The notes under the pieces were generated by a model, which had not been told where the DNA came from, made no database searches, and saw only the letters and a list, made by a program, of their open reading frames with translations. From Cohnella silvisoli (lineage in GTDB: Bacteria; Bacillota; Bacilli; Paenibacillales; Paenibacillaceae), in contig NZ_JAIOAP010000007.1 in NCBI RefSeq assembly GCF_021190915.1, positions 1 to 64,000 of the forward strand: a DNA stretch of 64,000 nucleotides, in the 5' to 3' direction. This document shows, piece after piece, positions 55,965-64,000 of the stretch. Position 1 is the stretch's first letter; each line of letters starts with the position of its first letter. The position numbers and the translations under genes were made by a program.

Positions 55965-57782
55965 TTAATCGTTGTCAAGCTTCAATACGGCCATGAAAGC
56001 TTCCTGAGGCACTTCCACGTTGCCTACTTGTTTCATGCGTTTCTTGCCTTCTTTTTGCTTGTCGAGCAGCTTCCTTTTCCGTGAAATATCTCCGCCGTAA
56101 CATTTCGCCAATACGTTCTTGCGCATCGCCTTGATGGACTCGCGCGATACGATCTTTTGTCCGATCGCGGCTTGGATCGGCACCTCGAACATTTGGCGGG
56201 GAATCAGTTCCTTGAGTTTCTCGCAAATAACGCGGCCGCGGTTGTAGGCTCTGTCTTTATGAACGATAAAGGAAAGTGCGTCCACCTTCTCCGCATTAAG
56301 GAGAATATCCATCTTAACCAAATTGGATTGGCGGAAACCGATTAATTCGTAATCGAAGGAAGCGTATCCTTTCGTACCCGATTTCAATTGATCAAAAAAG
56401 TCATACACGATCTCCGCTAGCGGCATGTTATACTTCAACGTCACGCGGTTCGTGTCAAGGTATTGCATATCGATGAACTCTCCGCGTTTGCCCTGGCATA
56501 ACTCCATAATCGCCCCTACAAATTCATTCGGTACGATAATGGATGCTTTGACGTAAGGTTCCTCTACGAATTCCAGCTTGCCTGCTTCCGGATATTCAGC
56601 AGGATTAGAAATTTCCAGAACTTCCCCATTCGTCAGAGTTACCTTATAAATAACGCTTGGAGCCGTCGTGATAAGAGGAATATTGAACTCGCGCTCAATA
56701 CGCTCTTGAATAATTTCCATGTGCAGCATCCCAAGGAATCCGCAACGGAAACCGAAGCCTAATGCCTGTGAAGATTCTGGCTCGTAACGAAGCGATGCAT
56801 CGTTAAGTTCTAACTTCTCCAGCGCATCCCGCAAATCGTTATAATCGGTCGTTTCTATCGGATACAATCCGCAGAAAACCATGGGATTAACCCGGCGATA
56901 TCCCGGGAGAGCTTCTTCCGTCGGATTCTTCATATCGGTGATCGTATCTCCAACGCGAGTATCCTTTACGTTCCGGATCGAAGCGGTCACGAATCCGACA
57001 TCCCCCGGTCCAAGCTCCGGTACCGATGCCGGGCGAGGCATAAAGGTCCCCACTTCGACGACATCGAAGTTGGCTCCCGTTGCCATAAACTTCATGCGCG
57101 TCCCAGCTTTAATCGTTCCGTCGATGATGCGAATATAACAGATTACCCCTTTGTAGGGATCATAGTGGGAATCGAAAATAAGCGCTTTAAGCGGTTTGTT
57201 ACGATCGCCCTGAGGAGCGGGGATTTTACTCACGACCTGCTCCAATATTTCTTTAATCCCGATACCGTTCTTCGCCGAAGCTAGAACCGCGTCGCTCGTA
57301 TCGAGGCCAATCACGTCCTCGACTTCCTTCTTGACCCGATCCGGATCCGCGCTCGGCAGATCGATCTTGTTAATAACCGGAACGATCTCCAAGTTATTGT
57401 CCAGCGCGAGATATACATTGGCAAGCGTCTGCGCTTCGATGCCTTGTGCTGCATCGACGACTAGCAGCGCGCCTTCGCAAGCGGCTAAGCTCCTCGATAC
57501 CTCGTACGTGAAGTCGACGTGCCCCGGCGTATCGATCAGATGAAGCATATAGGTTTCCCCGTCGTCTGCTTTGTATAGCAGACGAACGGCCTGAAGCTTA
57601 ATCGTAATGCCGCGTTCGCGTTCTAGGTCCATTGAGTCCAGTACTTGAGCTTGCATTTCGCGGGAAGTAAGCGTGCCCGTATATTCCAAAATGCGATCGG
57701 CCAACGTCGATTTGCCGTGGTCGATATGCGCAATAATACAGAAATTGCGAATGTGGCTTTGTTTAAAAGTGAGTTCTGCCAT
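55965..57782 (-). CDS. lepA: Elongation factor 4 (LepA)
   Basis: A 605-residue translational GTPase that acts in ribosome back-translocation or initiation. The G domain has [17 protein letters not shown] and NKIDLP. The LepA-specific C-terminal domain ends in [25 protein letters not shown] 57782 ([13 protein letters not shown]) follows GGAGGG; a longer frame upstream lacks support. Typical length. Confidence 0.97.
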   Translation of the reverse strand: MAELTFKQSHIRNFCIIAHIDHGKSTLADRILEYTGTLTSREMQAQVLDSMDLERERGITIKLQAVRLLYKADDGETYMLHLIDTPGHVDFTYEVSRSLAACEGALLVVDAAQGIEAQTLANVYLALDNNLEIVPVINKIDLPSADPDRVKKEVEDVIGLDTSDAVLASAKNGIGIKEILEQVVSKIPAPQGDRNKPLKALIFDSHYDPYKGVICYIRIIDGTIKAGTRMKFMATGANFDVVEVGTFMPRPASVPELGPGDVGFVTASIRNVKDTRVGDTITDMKNPTEEALPGYRRVNPMVFCGLYPIETTDYNDLRDALEKLELNDASLRYEPESSQALGFGFRCGFLGMLHMEIIQERIEREFNIPLITTAPSVIYKVTLTNGEVLEISNPAEYPEAGKLEFVEEPYVKASIIVPNEFVGAIMELCQGKRGEFIDMQYLDTNRVTLKYNMPLAEIVYDFFDQLKSGTKGYASFDYELIGFRQSNLVKMDILLNAEKVDALSFIVHKDRAYNRGRVICEKLKELIPRQMFEVPIQAAIGQKIVSRESIKAMRKNVLAKCYGGDISRKRKLLDKQKEGKKRMKQVGNVEVPQEAFMAVLKLDND

Positions 57783-57894
57783 TACAATAAATACCCTCCA
57801 GCCGGTTCCATGCGTCAGAATGACGATCACTTCATTATAACAGCGTATACTCAAGCCATCAATGATGACTGCCACAGCTTGAGGCGGTCAAAGC

Positions 57895-58314
57895 TTAATT
57901 GCCCAAAAGCCTTACCTGTGCCTTCGTCTGTGTTACGGAATTCGCGAGCCGTTCATCCGCCGTCCAAAATTCGATTCCCTCGCTTAACGCCAAGTAAATG
58001 GCATTGTAGAGGTGAACTAGTCGGTTCGCCTCCGCAATACCCCAAGCGAGATCATAAAGCTGCTTATGATCGACATAAACAATTGGCAGGGCAAGAAATT
58101 TAAGCCACAACTCGTTCATGCTGTGTTCGTCCAGAAGTTTCCGGCTCCATTTCTTGCGCAGGATGCTGCCGACTTCCATCTTCATGATGGCGGGTGCAAT
58201 CAATTCCGTCCGTTCTCTTATGAACCGGATGACGAGGTCTTGAGCTTGCGGAGAATCCGGCTCTTCCGTCAAAACCTTGACCCATATATTGGCGTCCAGA
58301 CAAACCCTCTTCAC
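57895..58314 (-). CDS. PIN-domain toxin (VapC-like)
   Basis: A 139-residue PIN ribonuclease-like protein. Acidic residues are visible at D7 (CLDANIWV), E47 (MKMEVGS) and D120 (WTADERLA). The position usually holding the third Asp (YDALYLAL in relatives) reads YNAIYLAL, so N104 replaces it and activity may be reduced. It overlaps the start of its putative antitoxin partner's stop by 4 bp (58311-58314), the normal antitoxin-toxin arrangement. Confidence 0.83.
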   Translation of the reverse strand: MKRVCLDANIWVKVLTEEPDSPQAQDLVIRFIRERTELIAPAIMKMEVGSILRKKWSRKLLDEHSMNELWLKFLALPIVYVDHKQLYDLAWGIAEANRLVHLYNAIYLALSEGIEFWTADERLANSVTQTKAQVRLLGN

Positions 58315-58562
58315 CGTTCGTCTTCCCTAAGCTTTCTGATATCTTCGGTCGAGTCCGGATGCACGCCCGTTTCACCCTTCACTTTTTCACGAATAACCGC
58401 TATATCTTGCAGCACTTTCTCCCCTTCATGCCACTTCATATATTCCTCGGTTACATCCACCAAAATATCGTTCAGCGACTTATTCTCGCTTTCGGCTCTC
58501 GAATTCAAATAATTGACGGTCGATTGCGGTAAGCGAACTGTCAACTGTTTCTTGTTCAGCAT
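58311..58562 (-). CDS. Ribbon-helix-helix antitoxin (VapB-like)
   Basis: An 83-residue DNA-binding antitoxin starting at ATG 58562 behind AAAGGGTGA. The N-terminal MLNKKQLTVRLPQSTVNYL and LNDILVDVTEEYMKW form a ribbon-helix-helix (about 1-45), and the charged C-terminus probably wraps the toxin. It overlaps the PIN gene by 4 bp. Autoregulation is expected through the repeats over its promoter at 58596-58646. Confidence 0.8.
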   Translation of the reverse strand: MLNKKQLTVRLPQSTVNYLNSRAESENKSLNDILVDVTEEYMKWHEGEKVLQDIAVIREKVKGETGVHPDSTEDIRKLREDER

Positions 58563-58595
58563 TGGAATCACCCTTTTCGGTCGGATTTTATATAC

Positions 58596-58646
58596 ATTGT
58601 ACATTGAATCATTTAATGAATCAATTTTAGATTCACAATTTGAATC
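58596..58646 (-). promoter_or_regulatory. Toxin-antitoxin promoter overlapped by inverted repeats
   Basis: On the minus strand TTGATT (58624-58619) and TACAAT (58601-58596) have 17-bp spacing. They coincide with an imperfect inverted repeat, TTGAATCAT-TTA-ATGAATCAA (58604-58624), and are preceded by GATTCA-CAATT-TGAATC (58630-58646). The repeated TGAATC/GATTCA half-sites suit a ribbon-helix-helix repressor that shuts its own promoter. Confidence 0.65.
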
Positions 58647-58653
58647 AACCTAT

Positions 58654-60597
58654 TCATTCCTCTTGCGGCTTTTCGATCGTCAATCCCTCCACGTGCCGCT
58701 TCCCCATCTCATGGCGTTTCTTGCGATTCTCGACCGATTCGAAAACGATATCCATATCGTAATCTTCGCCGGGATAAAGATGTTTCTTATCGATATATTT
58801 GCGGATGCGCCTATGGTTGATCGTCAGCTTCTCTTTCTGCACCTGAACGACCATGTTGCCCCGTTCATCCGCTAAGCGGTAGACCACGCCGGATTTGCGC
58901 AAATGCGGGATAAAGACGACATCGCCTATCTCCCAGTTAATGTGCAGTTGCTGCTCAGTGTCGGCAGGTTTCTTTTTATGCGTATCGGACGCACGTTTTG
59001 AGTTTCCTGCTCGATCGGGATGATCTCCTCCGTTTGCAAGCGCGGGAATCGCCGCGGTGCCCCTGCCCGCCTTCAAGCTTTCCGCAATCGTTCCGGCACG
59101 CTTTACGATCGCTTCCGAAATGCCCAACTTCCTAGCGATGACAAACGCATAACTATTGCCAGCCTCGCCCATATCAAGCCGATACAACGGACTTAACGTT
59201 TCCTCGTCGAAAGCCATCCTTGCGTTCCGGAAGCCGAGAGTGACGCGGGCATATTCTTTAATCTCGTTGAAATGGGTCGTGGCCATCATCACGCAGCCTC
59301 TGCGGTAAAGCTCCTCCAGCACGGCGATGGAAAGCCCGACTCCTTCTCCCGGGTCCGTCCCCGTTGCCAGTTCATCGAGCAGCACGAGCGTGGATGACCC
59401 CGCATGGGCCAATATATCGATTACGTTGCGGAGGTGAGAGGAAAAGGTGCTGAGCGAAGCGTCCAGACTCTGGTCGTCGCCGATGTCAACCTCCACCGAG
59501 CGGAACACGGCGAGCTCAGAGCCCTCTGCGGCCGGAACGAGCAGCCCGGACTGTGCCATCAGCGTGAGCAGGCCGATCGTTTTCAAAGCGACGGTTTTGC
59601 CGCCGGTGTTCGGTCCCGTAATGAGCAGCGCGCGGAATTCGCTCCCGACTTCGACGTTAAGCGGAACGGGCGGGACCGACAAGAATGGATGGCGAGCTTC
59701 TTTTAGTCGAATCTTTCCTTGCTCGTTCAGTCGTACGGATGCGCCCCCGATGGCGAGTGCCCATTTCGCTTTCGCCAGCAGGAAATCGTAGAACCCGACC
59801 GTGTCCGCGTTAACGGACAATTCGTAGGCATACGATTCCGCAAGACCCGTAAGCTGCGCCAGAACCTGAGTTTCCTCTCGCGCTTCCTCCGTGCGCAAGG
59901 CACTAAGCTCATACTGGAGCGGAGCCACTTCAGCCGGCTCGACGAATACCGTTTGGCCGCTCGACGATTCGTCGAGTACCGTTCCGGCCAACCGTCGGCG
60001 GTATTCTTTCTTCACCGGCAGCACGTACCGGCCGTTCCGCTGGCTGACGAGACGCTCTTGCAAAATGTCCGAAAGGCGCGACAGCAGACCGTCGAGTTTC
60101 TTTTGAAGGCGTTCTTCTGCTACGCGGATTTTTTTGCGGGTTTTATGCAGTTCGGCGCTCGCCGCATCGACGATCCGACCGCGGTCGACGCACTGCTCGA
60201 TTGCTTCCAGAAGGGGCTTCAGGTCGTGCATCGATGCCGCGTAAGCCGAAACATCGGGTGCCTCCCCCCGCTTGCTAGCCATATATTGACGAAGCTGGGC
60301 GCAGCTTCGGATGAATTGGGCGAGGAAGCCGAAATCCGTCTCCGTCAGCACGTAGCCGGTTCCCAGCAGCTGCAGCAAAGTTTCCATGCCTTCCATGGAA
60401 GGCAGCGGCGGATGAGCGCCTTTGGCGAGCAACCCGCGCGTTTCCTCCGTTTCTTGCAGTTTCCGCATGATGACAGCCGCGTCGCTAGATGGACGAAGCT
60501 CACCCGCATGACGCAATCCCAAATACGTAACCGTATATCCGCTAACCGTTTCAATTACTCGGTTATAATCCAATTTTGACAAGGCGTGTTCTCTCAT
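58654..60597 (-). CDS. MutS2-like DNA mismatch/recombination ATPase lacking the Smr nuclease domain
   Basis: A 647-residue MutS-family protein. Core and clamp helices (about 1-290) precede the ATPase domain with Walker A GPNTGGKT (328-335), Walker B LVLLDELATGTDPGEG (about 404-419) and the following TTHFNEIKEYA. After about residue 545 there is a KOW-like segment (EIGDVVFIPHLRKSGVVYRLADERG), but the C-terminal Smr endonuclease domain of MutS2 (usual total near 785) is absent. ATG 60597 follows GGAGG. Members of MutS2 act on recombination intermediates and collided ribosomes; the role of this shorter relative is not established. It is preceded by a structured leader. Confidence 0.88.
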   Translation of the reverse strand: MREHALSKLDYNRVIETVSGYTVTYLGLRHAGELRPSSDAAVIMRKLQETEETRGLLAKGAHPPLPSMEGMETLLQLLGTGYVLTETDFGFLAQFIRSCAQLRQYMASKRGEAPDVSAYAASMHDLKPLLEAIEQCVDRGRIVDAASAELHKTRKKIRVAEERLQKKLDGLLSRLSDILQERLVSQRNGRYVLPVKKEYRRRLAGTVLDESSSGQTVFVEPAEVAPLQYELSALRTEEAREETQVLAQLTGLAESYAYELSVNADTVGFYDFLLAKAKWALAIGGASVRLNEQGKIRLKEARHPFLSVPPVPLNVEVGSEFRALLITGPNTGGKTVALKTIGLLTLMAQSGLLVPAAEGSELAVFRSVEVDIGDDQSLDASLSTFSSHLRNVIDILAHAGSSTLVLLDELATGTDPGEGVGLSIAVLEELYRRGCVMMATTHFNEIKEYARVTLGFRNARMAFDEETLSPLYRLDMGEAGNSYAFVIARKLGISEAIVKRAGTIAESLKAGRGTAAIPALANGGDHPDRAGNSKRASDTHKKKPADTEQQLHINWEIGDVVFIPHLRKSGVVYRLADERGNMVVQVQKEKLTINHRRIRKYIDKKHLYPGEDYDMDIVFESVENRKKRHEMGKRHVEGLTIEKPQEE

Positions 60598-60633
60598 GAG
60601 TTGTTATTCCTCCAAGTTAGGGTTTGAAATACG

Positions 60634-60870
60634 CAAAAAAGCCGTGCCCAAATGGGCACGGCAGACGTCTCCTGTACGAATAACGTACGCAAGATAATGT
60701 CTCATCCGGTTCTCCACTGGCCTATCCATGCCGCGCGCGAGGAACGACGAAACAAACCTGCCTAATAGGCATGCCGATCCCGTACGATCTGTCTCGCTTA
60801 CGCGACGTTATGGAATTAGATCTGTGTAGAACCCGATACCAACATTAAAATTTCTCCTAACAAGTCGAAT
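60634..60870 (-). promoter_or_regulatory. Unidentified structured leader RNA ending in a terminator, upstream of the mutS2-like gene
   Basis: The 333 bp between yqxA and the mutS2-like gene contain no open frame but several stems on the minus strand. These are TGCC-TATTA-GGCA, GTACG-TTATT-CGTAC, the palindrome GCAGACGTCTGC, and finally GCCGTGCCC-ATTT-GGGCACGGC (60641-60662) followed by six T. The terminator lies about 40 bases before the start codon, so readthrough must be regulated. I could not match it to the T-box (no AGGGTGGNACCGCG) or to the common metabolite riboswitches. Confidence 0.55.
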
Positions 60871-60930
60871 TGCTTTTATCATAAAAGATCGGACCGCACC
60901 GAGTCAAGCGACACTCGCTCGTCCGCAAAG

Positions 60931-61329
60931 TCATCCAGTCACTTTGTCAAAAAGCGATACCACCATGCGTATCCCATTACGCGATAGTTCATGCAGCACT
61001 TTAGCGGTTGTGCCCGAAACGCGATCGACGATCGGTTTGCGGTCGTTGCGGGGAATCAATTGTTCCTCATCCCAGTTGTAGAAGGGCGTATCGTCAACAG
61101 GTTGACGGGCTACGGAAGAGGCTTCGTTTTTATTACTTTGCTGCGTCTTATCGGTATTCGGCAGCGTCCATTCTCCATCCGCCGAGGTTTGCGTTTCTGA
61201 GCTTGGACTTTCCGTTGACAAGGGGCCATTCACATTCGCGATTCCCTTGGAAGATAGGTCCATCCCGTACAAAACGGCGAACGCCACGATTCCTGCCAGA
61301 ATAAGCAGTTTGAAAGAATCCCTTCGCAT
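60931..61329 (-). CDS. yqxA: YqxA family protein (DUF3679)
   Basis: A 132-residue protein with ATG 61329 behind AGGAGG; an upstream in-frame ATG overlaps that site. One N-terminal membrane helix (about 5-24) is followed by a low-complexity linker and a conserved C-terminal region (about 95-130, NRVSGTTAKVLHELSRNGIRMVVSLF-like). It lies 21 bp after spoIIP, where Bacillus has yqxA. Function unknown, probably sporulation-related. Confidence 0.85.
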   Translation of the reverse strand: MRRDSFKLLILAGIVAFAVLYGMDLSSKGIANVNGPLSTESPSSETQTSADGEWTLPNTDKTQQSNKNEASSVARQPVDDTPFYNWDEEQLIPRNDRKPIVDRVSGTTAKVLHELSRNGIRMVVSLFDKVTG

Positions 61330-61350
61330 ACCCGTACCTCCTGCATACAT

Positions 61351-62613
61351 TTATTTTTCCGCGTTAACTTTAACCGCATTCTCGTTTTCCCAGTACAACT
61401 CCGCAATAACCTTAGCTAGGATGTCAGCAGTGCGATAACATTCCTGCAGCGTATTGTCCACGCCGCCGATTTCGATAAGAACGCTGTCTGGAGCAATCGA
61501 TTGGTTATATTCGCCGTTGCCATTGGCAGCTGTCTTTCCCCATACGCCTCGGGATAAACCGGGGTAATCCTTCTCAAGACGTTCGTGAATCTGATTCGCG
61601 AATTGCTCGTTTTCCCGCCAATTGGGGTTACGGTGCCCGATGATAAGGTAAACTTGCGCGTAGTCTTTCTGCTTGATGGTAGCGGTCGTTTTTTTGCGAC
61701 GCTGGGAATCGCGATGAATGTCGAAGAAAAATTTAAGCTGTTTATTGCTGGCCAAAGCTTGGCGAACGGTTTGCAATGAATATTTGTAGGAATAATTCCA
61801 ATTATAGCCCTGAACGGTAGTGGGATAGTCCTTCGAGGAGTGCGTGCTGCCTATTCCCAGCGATTCCAGCTGTTTAGCCAGCCTCTTTCCGACGAGTGTC
61901 ACATTAACCGAATCCGAATTGGGATCCTTTTTGTCCGATTTCAGCTCGGGGTACCAGGACTCCCGATTATGGGAATGGTAGATAAACACAACCTTGCGGC
62001 CTTCCGTCGTTTGTTTGCCCGTAAACTTCGGCGGATTATCCTCTTCCTGAGAGGGCTCGGACGATGGCGTTTGTTCAATGGAAGAAGGGCTTTCTTCCGG
62101 TTGCAAGGTCGCTTTGGGATCCGGCGAGCCGTTTATGTCAGGTTGTCCATTGTCCGGCTGCCGATCTCCTTCATCGAGAGGACTGCGATCCTCTGGCGCT
62201 TCCGGTCCTCCCGATCCCGGACGCAGAAGCACGGAATGGTCTCTGTCCATTCCCGGCATTTCAAGCGCGAGCAGGCTCTTCGGATCGTCGGCATTCATGT
62301 CGGTCATAAACCGAAGCAGGAAAGCAGCCATGCGGCTGGCATGAAACGGGGATCCTTCCCCGGAATCCATATGCGGCAGCTCCATGCCTAGCAGCGATTT
62401 GAAAAACTGGCCGGACACGGAAGCGGCGAAGCCTTTCATCGACTGAACGGGAGAAGCGATCAACGACTTCTGCGCCATTCCTCCCAGACCTAGCAAAACG
62501 AATAAAACCATAGAGCATACGCTCAGTACGAAGTAGGCGCGGCCGGTAATCAGAATTCGCCTCCATCTTGCCTTTAGAAGCGGCCAATTCGGCGATCGGG
62601 CTATACGTTTCAT
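61351..62613 (-). CDS. spoIIP: Stage II sporulation protein P
   Basis: A 420-residue SpoIIP, the mother-cell amidase/endopeptidase that cuts peptidoglycan with SpoIID and SpoIIM during engulfment. One membrane anchor (about 27-50), a variable Pro/Glu-rich linker (about 130-190), and the catalytic domain with VVFIYHSHNRESW, FFDIHRDSQRR and VLIEIGGVDNTLQEC. Start ATG 62613 follows GGGGAGGATGA, with GTG immediately before. Co-transcribed with yqxA; expected under SigE. Confidence 0.95.
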   Translation of the reverse strand: MKRIARSPNWPLLKARWRRILITGRAYFVLSVCSMVLFVLLGLGGMAQKSLIASPVQSMKGFAASVSGQFFKSLLGMELPHMDSGEGSPFHASRMAAFLLRFMTDMNADDPKSLLALEMPGMDRDHSVLLRPGSGGPEAPEDRSPLDEGDRQPDNGQPDINGSPDPKATLQPEESPSSIEQTPSSEPSQEEDNPPKFTGKQTTEGRKVVFIYHSHNRESWYPELKSDKKDPNSDSVNVTLVGKRLAKQLESLGIGSTHSSKDYPTTVQGYNWNYSYKYSLQTVRQALASNKQLKFFFDIHRDSQRRKKTTATIKQKDYAQVYLIIGHRNPNWRENEQFANQIHERLEKDYPGLSRGVWGKTAANGNGEYNQSIAPDSVLIEIGGVDNTLQECYRTADILAKVIAELYWENENAVKVNAEK

Positions 62614-62740
62614 CACTCATCCTCCCCGGAGTTCCTAGCATGCGGGCACCCCTTCTCTTGTTTGTATTGAATCATATGAGAGGATGAAAAATGATAGAAC
62701 AACCAATTCAGAGTTTGATAGATTTAGGAAAAAAGCATAG

Positions 62741-62768
62741 GAAAAACCCGGCTCATTCCAGCCGGGTC
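62741..62768 (-). terminator. Intrinsic terminator after gpr
   Basis: ACCCGGCT-GGAATG-AGCCGGGT on the minus strand followed by five T, about 25 bases past the gpr stop. Confidence 0.9.
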
Positions 62769-62790
62769 TTATCGTATGAGCAACGGTATG

Positions 62791-63795
62791 TCAGTGGGTA
62801 TAAGCAGCTACGTTGTCGGTGTCCACGGCTTCATGCAACGCCGCGTTCAGCCCGCTTGCGATAACGTTCGCGATATCCTCCATGAACTTGTCGATTTCCT
62901 TCGGTGTCACGAGAAGGTCGTGACCAACCGGATTAAGTACCTCTCTTACGAGTTGCAGCCGTTCCGTTTCCTCCATTTTGCCGAACACCCCGAACAGCGG
63001 CTCGGTATCGGGAGTATGTTTCTTCATGTGCTCGAAAACCATGTCCATCGTGTTGTTAACGATTGTCGATGCGTACACGACGGTCGGGACGCCGATTCCG
63101 ATGCAAGGGACACCCAGTATTTCTTGCGTTAGCCCTTTGCGTTTATTCCCGATTCCAGACCCGGGATGAATGCCCGTATCCGCGATCTGTATCGTCGTAT
63201 TCACCCGGTCGAGCGACTTGGCCGCGAGCGCATCCACGGCTATAACGAGATCAGGCTTTGAATTCTGAACGATGCCCTGCACGATATCGCTCGATTCGAT
63301 ACCTGTCGTCCCAAGCACGCCGGGCGCGACCGCGCTGACCGGCCGATATCCGGGATTAACCTGATCGGGCATCAGCTCGAAGAATTGGCGCGTAACCATT
63401 ATATTTTCTACGACTACAGGCCCGAGAGCATCGGGGGTTACGTTCCAGTTGCCTAGTCCAACGACAAGAACGCTGCTCTTCTCGGTAATGCCGATCCTCT
63501 TGAGGAACGCCTCGAACTCCCTTGCGAAAGAAGTGGCTACTTTATCCTGCAGCGTCGTATCCCCTTGGCGCAATTCCGGTACTTCCAACGTGACGTAATG
63601 GCCGACCATCTTGCCGATCTTCTGCGCGGCTTCATCGGTTTGGATGTGCATCCGGGTCAAAATAATTCCGTCTGCTTTATCGGTCTCCGACCATACGCCG
63701 GGTATTTCTCCCGCGGACTGAGCTTGGGTTGCGATTTCCTTGGCTTCAAGCGCCAGATCCGTTCGTACGTCATACATGGACAAATCGATGTTCAT
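62791..63795 (-). CDS. gpr: Germination protease GPR
   Basis: A 334-residue spore protease (family A25) that degrades small acid-soluble proteins at germination. It contains VLVVGLGNWNVTPDALGP, the conserved aspartates in LVIAVDALAAKS and ADTGIHPGSGIGNKRKG, and the ending LNAALHEAVDT. ATG 63795 (MNIDLSMYDVRTDLALEAK) matches the family start, although the AAAGGGG site is rather far; a longer frame upstream lacks family support. Divergent from rpsT, as in Bacillus; SigG control expected. Confidence 0.95.
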   Translation of the reverse strand: MNIDLSMYDVRTDLALEAKEIATQAQSAGEIPGVWSETDKADGIILTRMHIQTDEAAQKIGKMVGHYVTLEVPELRQGDTTLQDKVATSFAREFEAFLKRIGITEKSSVLVVGLGNWNVTPDALGPVVVENIMVTRQFFELMPDQVNPGYRPVSAVAPGVLGTTGIESSDIVQGIVQNSKPDLVIAVDALAAKSLDRVNTTIQIADTGIHPGSGIGNKRKGLTQEILGVPCIGIGVPTVVYASTIVNNTMDMVFEHMKKHTPDTEPLFGVFGKMEETERLQLVREVLNPVGHDLLVTPKEIDKFMEDIANVIASGLNAALHEAVDTDNVAAYTH

Positions 63796-63844
63796 CGGGT
63801 GATCTAAAGCCCCTTTCGCTTGCGGATTGAGGTGGGAAATCTGC

Positions 63845-63873
63845 TTGCTTTTTGACCCCTTGCATGATAGAAT
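63845..63873 (+). promoter_or_regulatory. Likely SigA promoter of rpsT
   Basis: TTGCTT (63845-63850) and TAGAAT (63868-63873) with 17-bp spacing lie 51 bp upstream of the rpsT start codon in the divergent gpr/rpsT interval. Confidence 0.5.
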
Positions 63874-63923
63874 GTTACAAGTTGTGTGGAGAAATACTTC
63901 TGTTTTTGCTGGAGGTGAAAAGA

Positions 63924-64000
63924 ATGCCAAACATCAAATCCGCCATTAAACGTACCAAAACGAACGAAGCTCGCCGTCAACGCAATGCTTCGGCTAAATC
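63924..64000 (+). CDS. rpsT: 30S ribosomal protein S20 (cut by right edge)
   Basis: The first 25 codons of S20: MPNIKSAIKRTKTNEARRQR followed by NASAK. ATG 63924 is preceded by GGAGGTGAAAAGA. S20 binds 16S rRNA early in 30S assembly. Its position divergent from gpr is the standard Firmicute arrangement. Confidence 0.96.
   Translation, partial: MPNIKSAIKRTKTNEARRQRNASAK

Noticed and set aside
59719..60579. Plus-strand frame of 286 codons
   Set aside because: Antisense to the mutS2-like gene, whose Walker motifs are intact; no ribosome-binding site.
60640..60870. T-box identification for the leader before the mutS2-like gene
   Set aside because: GTGGAGAACCGG faintly resembles the T-box motif but does not match AGGGTGGNACCGCG and cannot pair with the terminator arm as a T-box antiterminator would.

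Overview
The window is a chromosomal segment from a spore-forming, low-to-moderate GC Firmicute, most likely a member of the Paenibacillaceae (Cohnella/Paenibacillus type). This is inferred from gene content and order. From right to left the minus strand carries gpr-spoIIP-yqxA-(mutS2-like)-(toxin/antitoxin)-lepA-hemW-hrcA-grpE-dnaK-dnaJ-prmA-rsmE-mtaB, then, after an accessory block, rpsU-yqeY-nfeD-floA, and after a second accessory block yqfC-yqfD-phoH-pgpH-ybeY-dgkA-cdd-era-yqzL-recO-glyQ-glyS-yqfL. This is the well-known Bacillus yqe/yqf core cluster, with rpsT divergent from gpr at the right edge. Almost everything is on the minus strand. The plus-strand exceptions are two copies of a transposase gene, a Na/Pi-cotransporter-like gene, a gene remnant at 54.5 kb and rpsT.

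Layout. 1-4.5 kb: an AT-rich secreted modular protein (running off the left edge) that looks like a carbohydrate-active enzyme, followed by a 3' gene remnant. 4.9-17.3 kb: core housekeeping and sporulation genes, including a glycine T-box upstream of glyQS. 17.4-19.0 kb: first copy of an IS1595-like element with tandem repeats at both ends. 19.1-24.0 kb: a VanRS-like two-component system followed by a glycosyltransferase cassette (GT-C, GT2, DUF2304 and a small EamA/SMR-type membrane protein), probably for envelope glycosylation. Matching 11-bp-phased direct repeats lie upstream of both units. 24.0-28.4 kb: flotillin/NfeD membrane genes, yqeY, rpsU, a HIT protein. 28.5-29.7 kb: two unrecognised small genes. 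29.7-37.2 kb: addAB. 37.3-38.5 kb: an MFS transporter. 38.6-40.3 kb: second IS copy. 40.3-44.3 kb: rlmI, Na/Pi cotransporter, deoC, Nudix. 44.3-58 kb: mtaB, rsmE, an M50 protease, prmA, the HrcA/CIRCE heat-shock operon, a GNAT protein, hemW and lepA. 57.9-60.9 kb: a PIN/ribbon-helix-helix toxin-antitoxin pair and a Smr-less MutS2-like gene behind a structured, terminator-ending leader RNA. 60.9-64 kb: yqxA, spoIIP, gpr, rpsT.

The core genes act in translation (glyQS, rpsU, rpsT, lepA, era, ybeY, prmA, rsmE, rlmI, mtaB), DNA repair (recO, addAB, mutS2-like), protein folding (hrcA operon) and sporulation (yqfC, yqfD, spoIIP, gpr). The parts most worth attention are the paired IS elements with TIR-like tandem arrays, the two-component-regulated glycosylation cassette, the unidentified leader RNA before the mutS2-like gene, and a PIN toxin that lacks one conserved acidic residue. 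No rRNA, tRNA or CRISPR array was seen.
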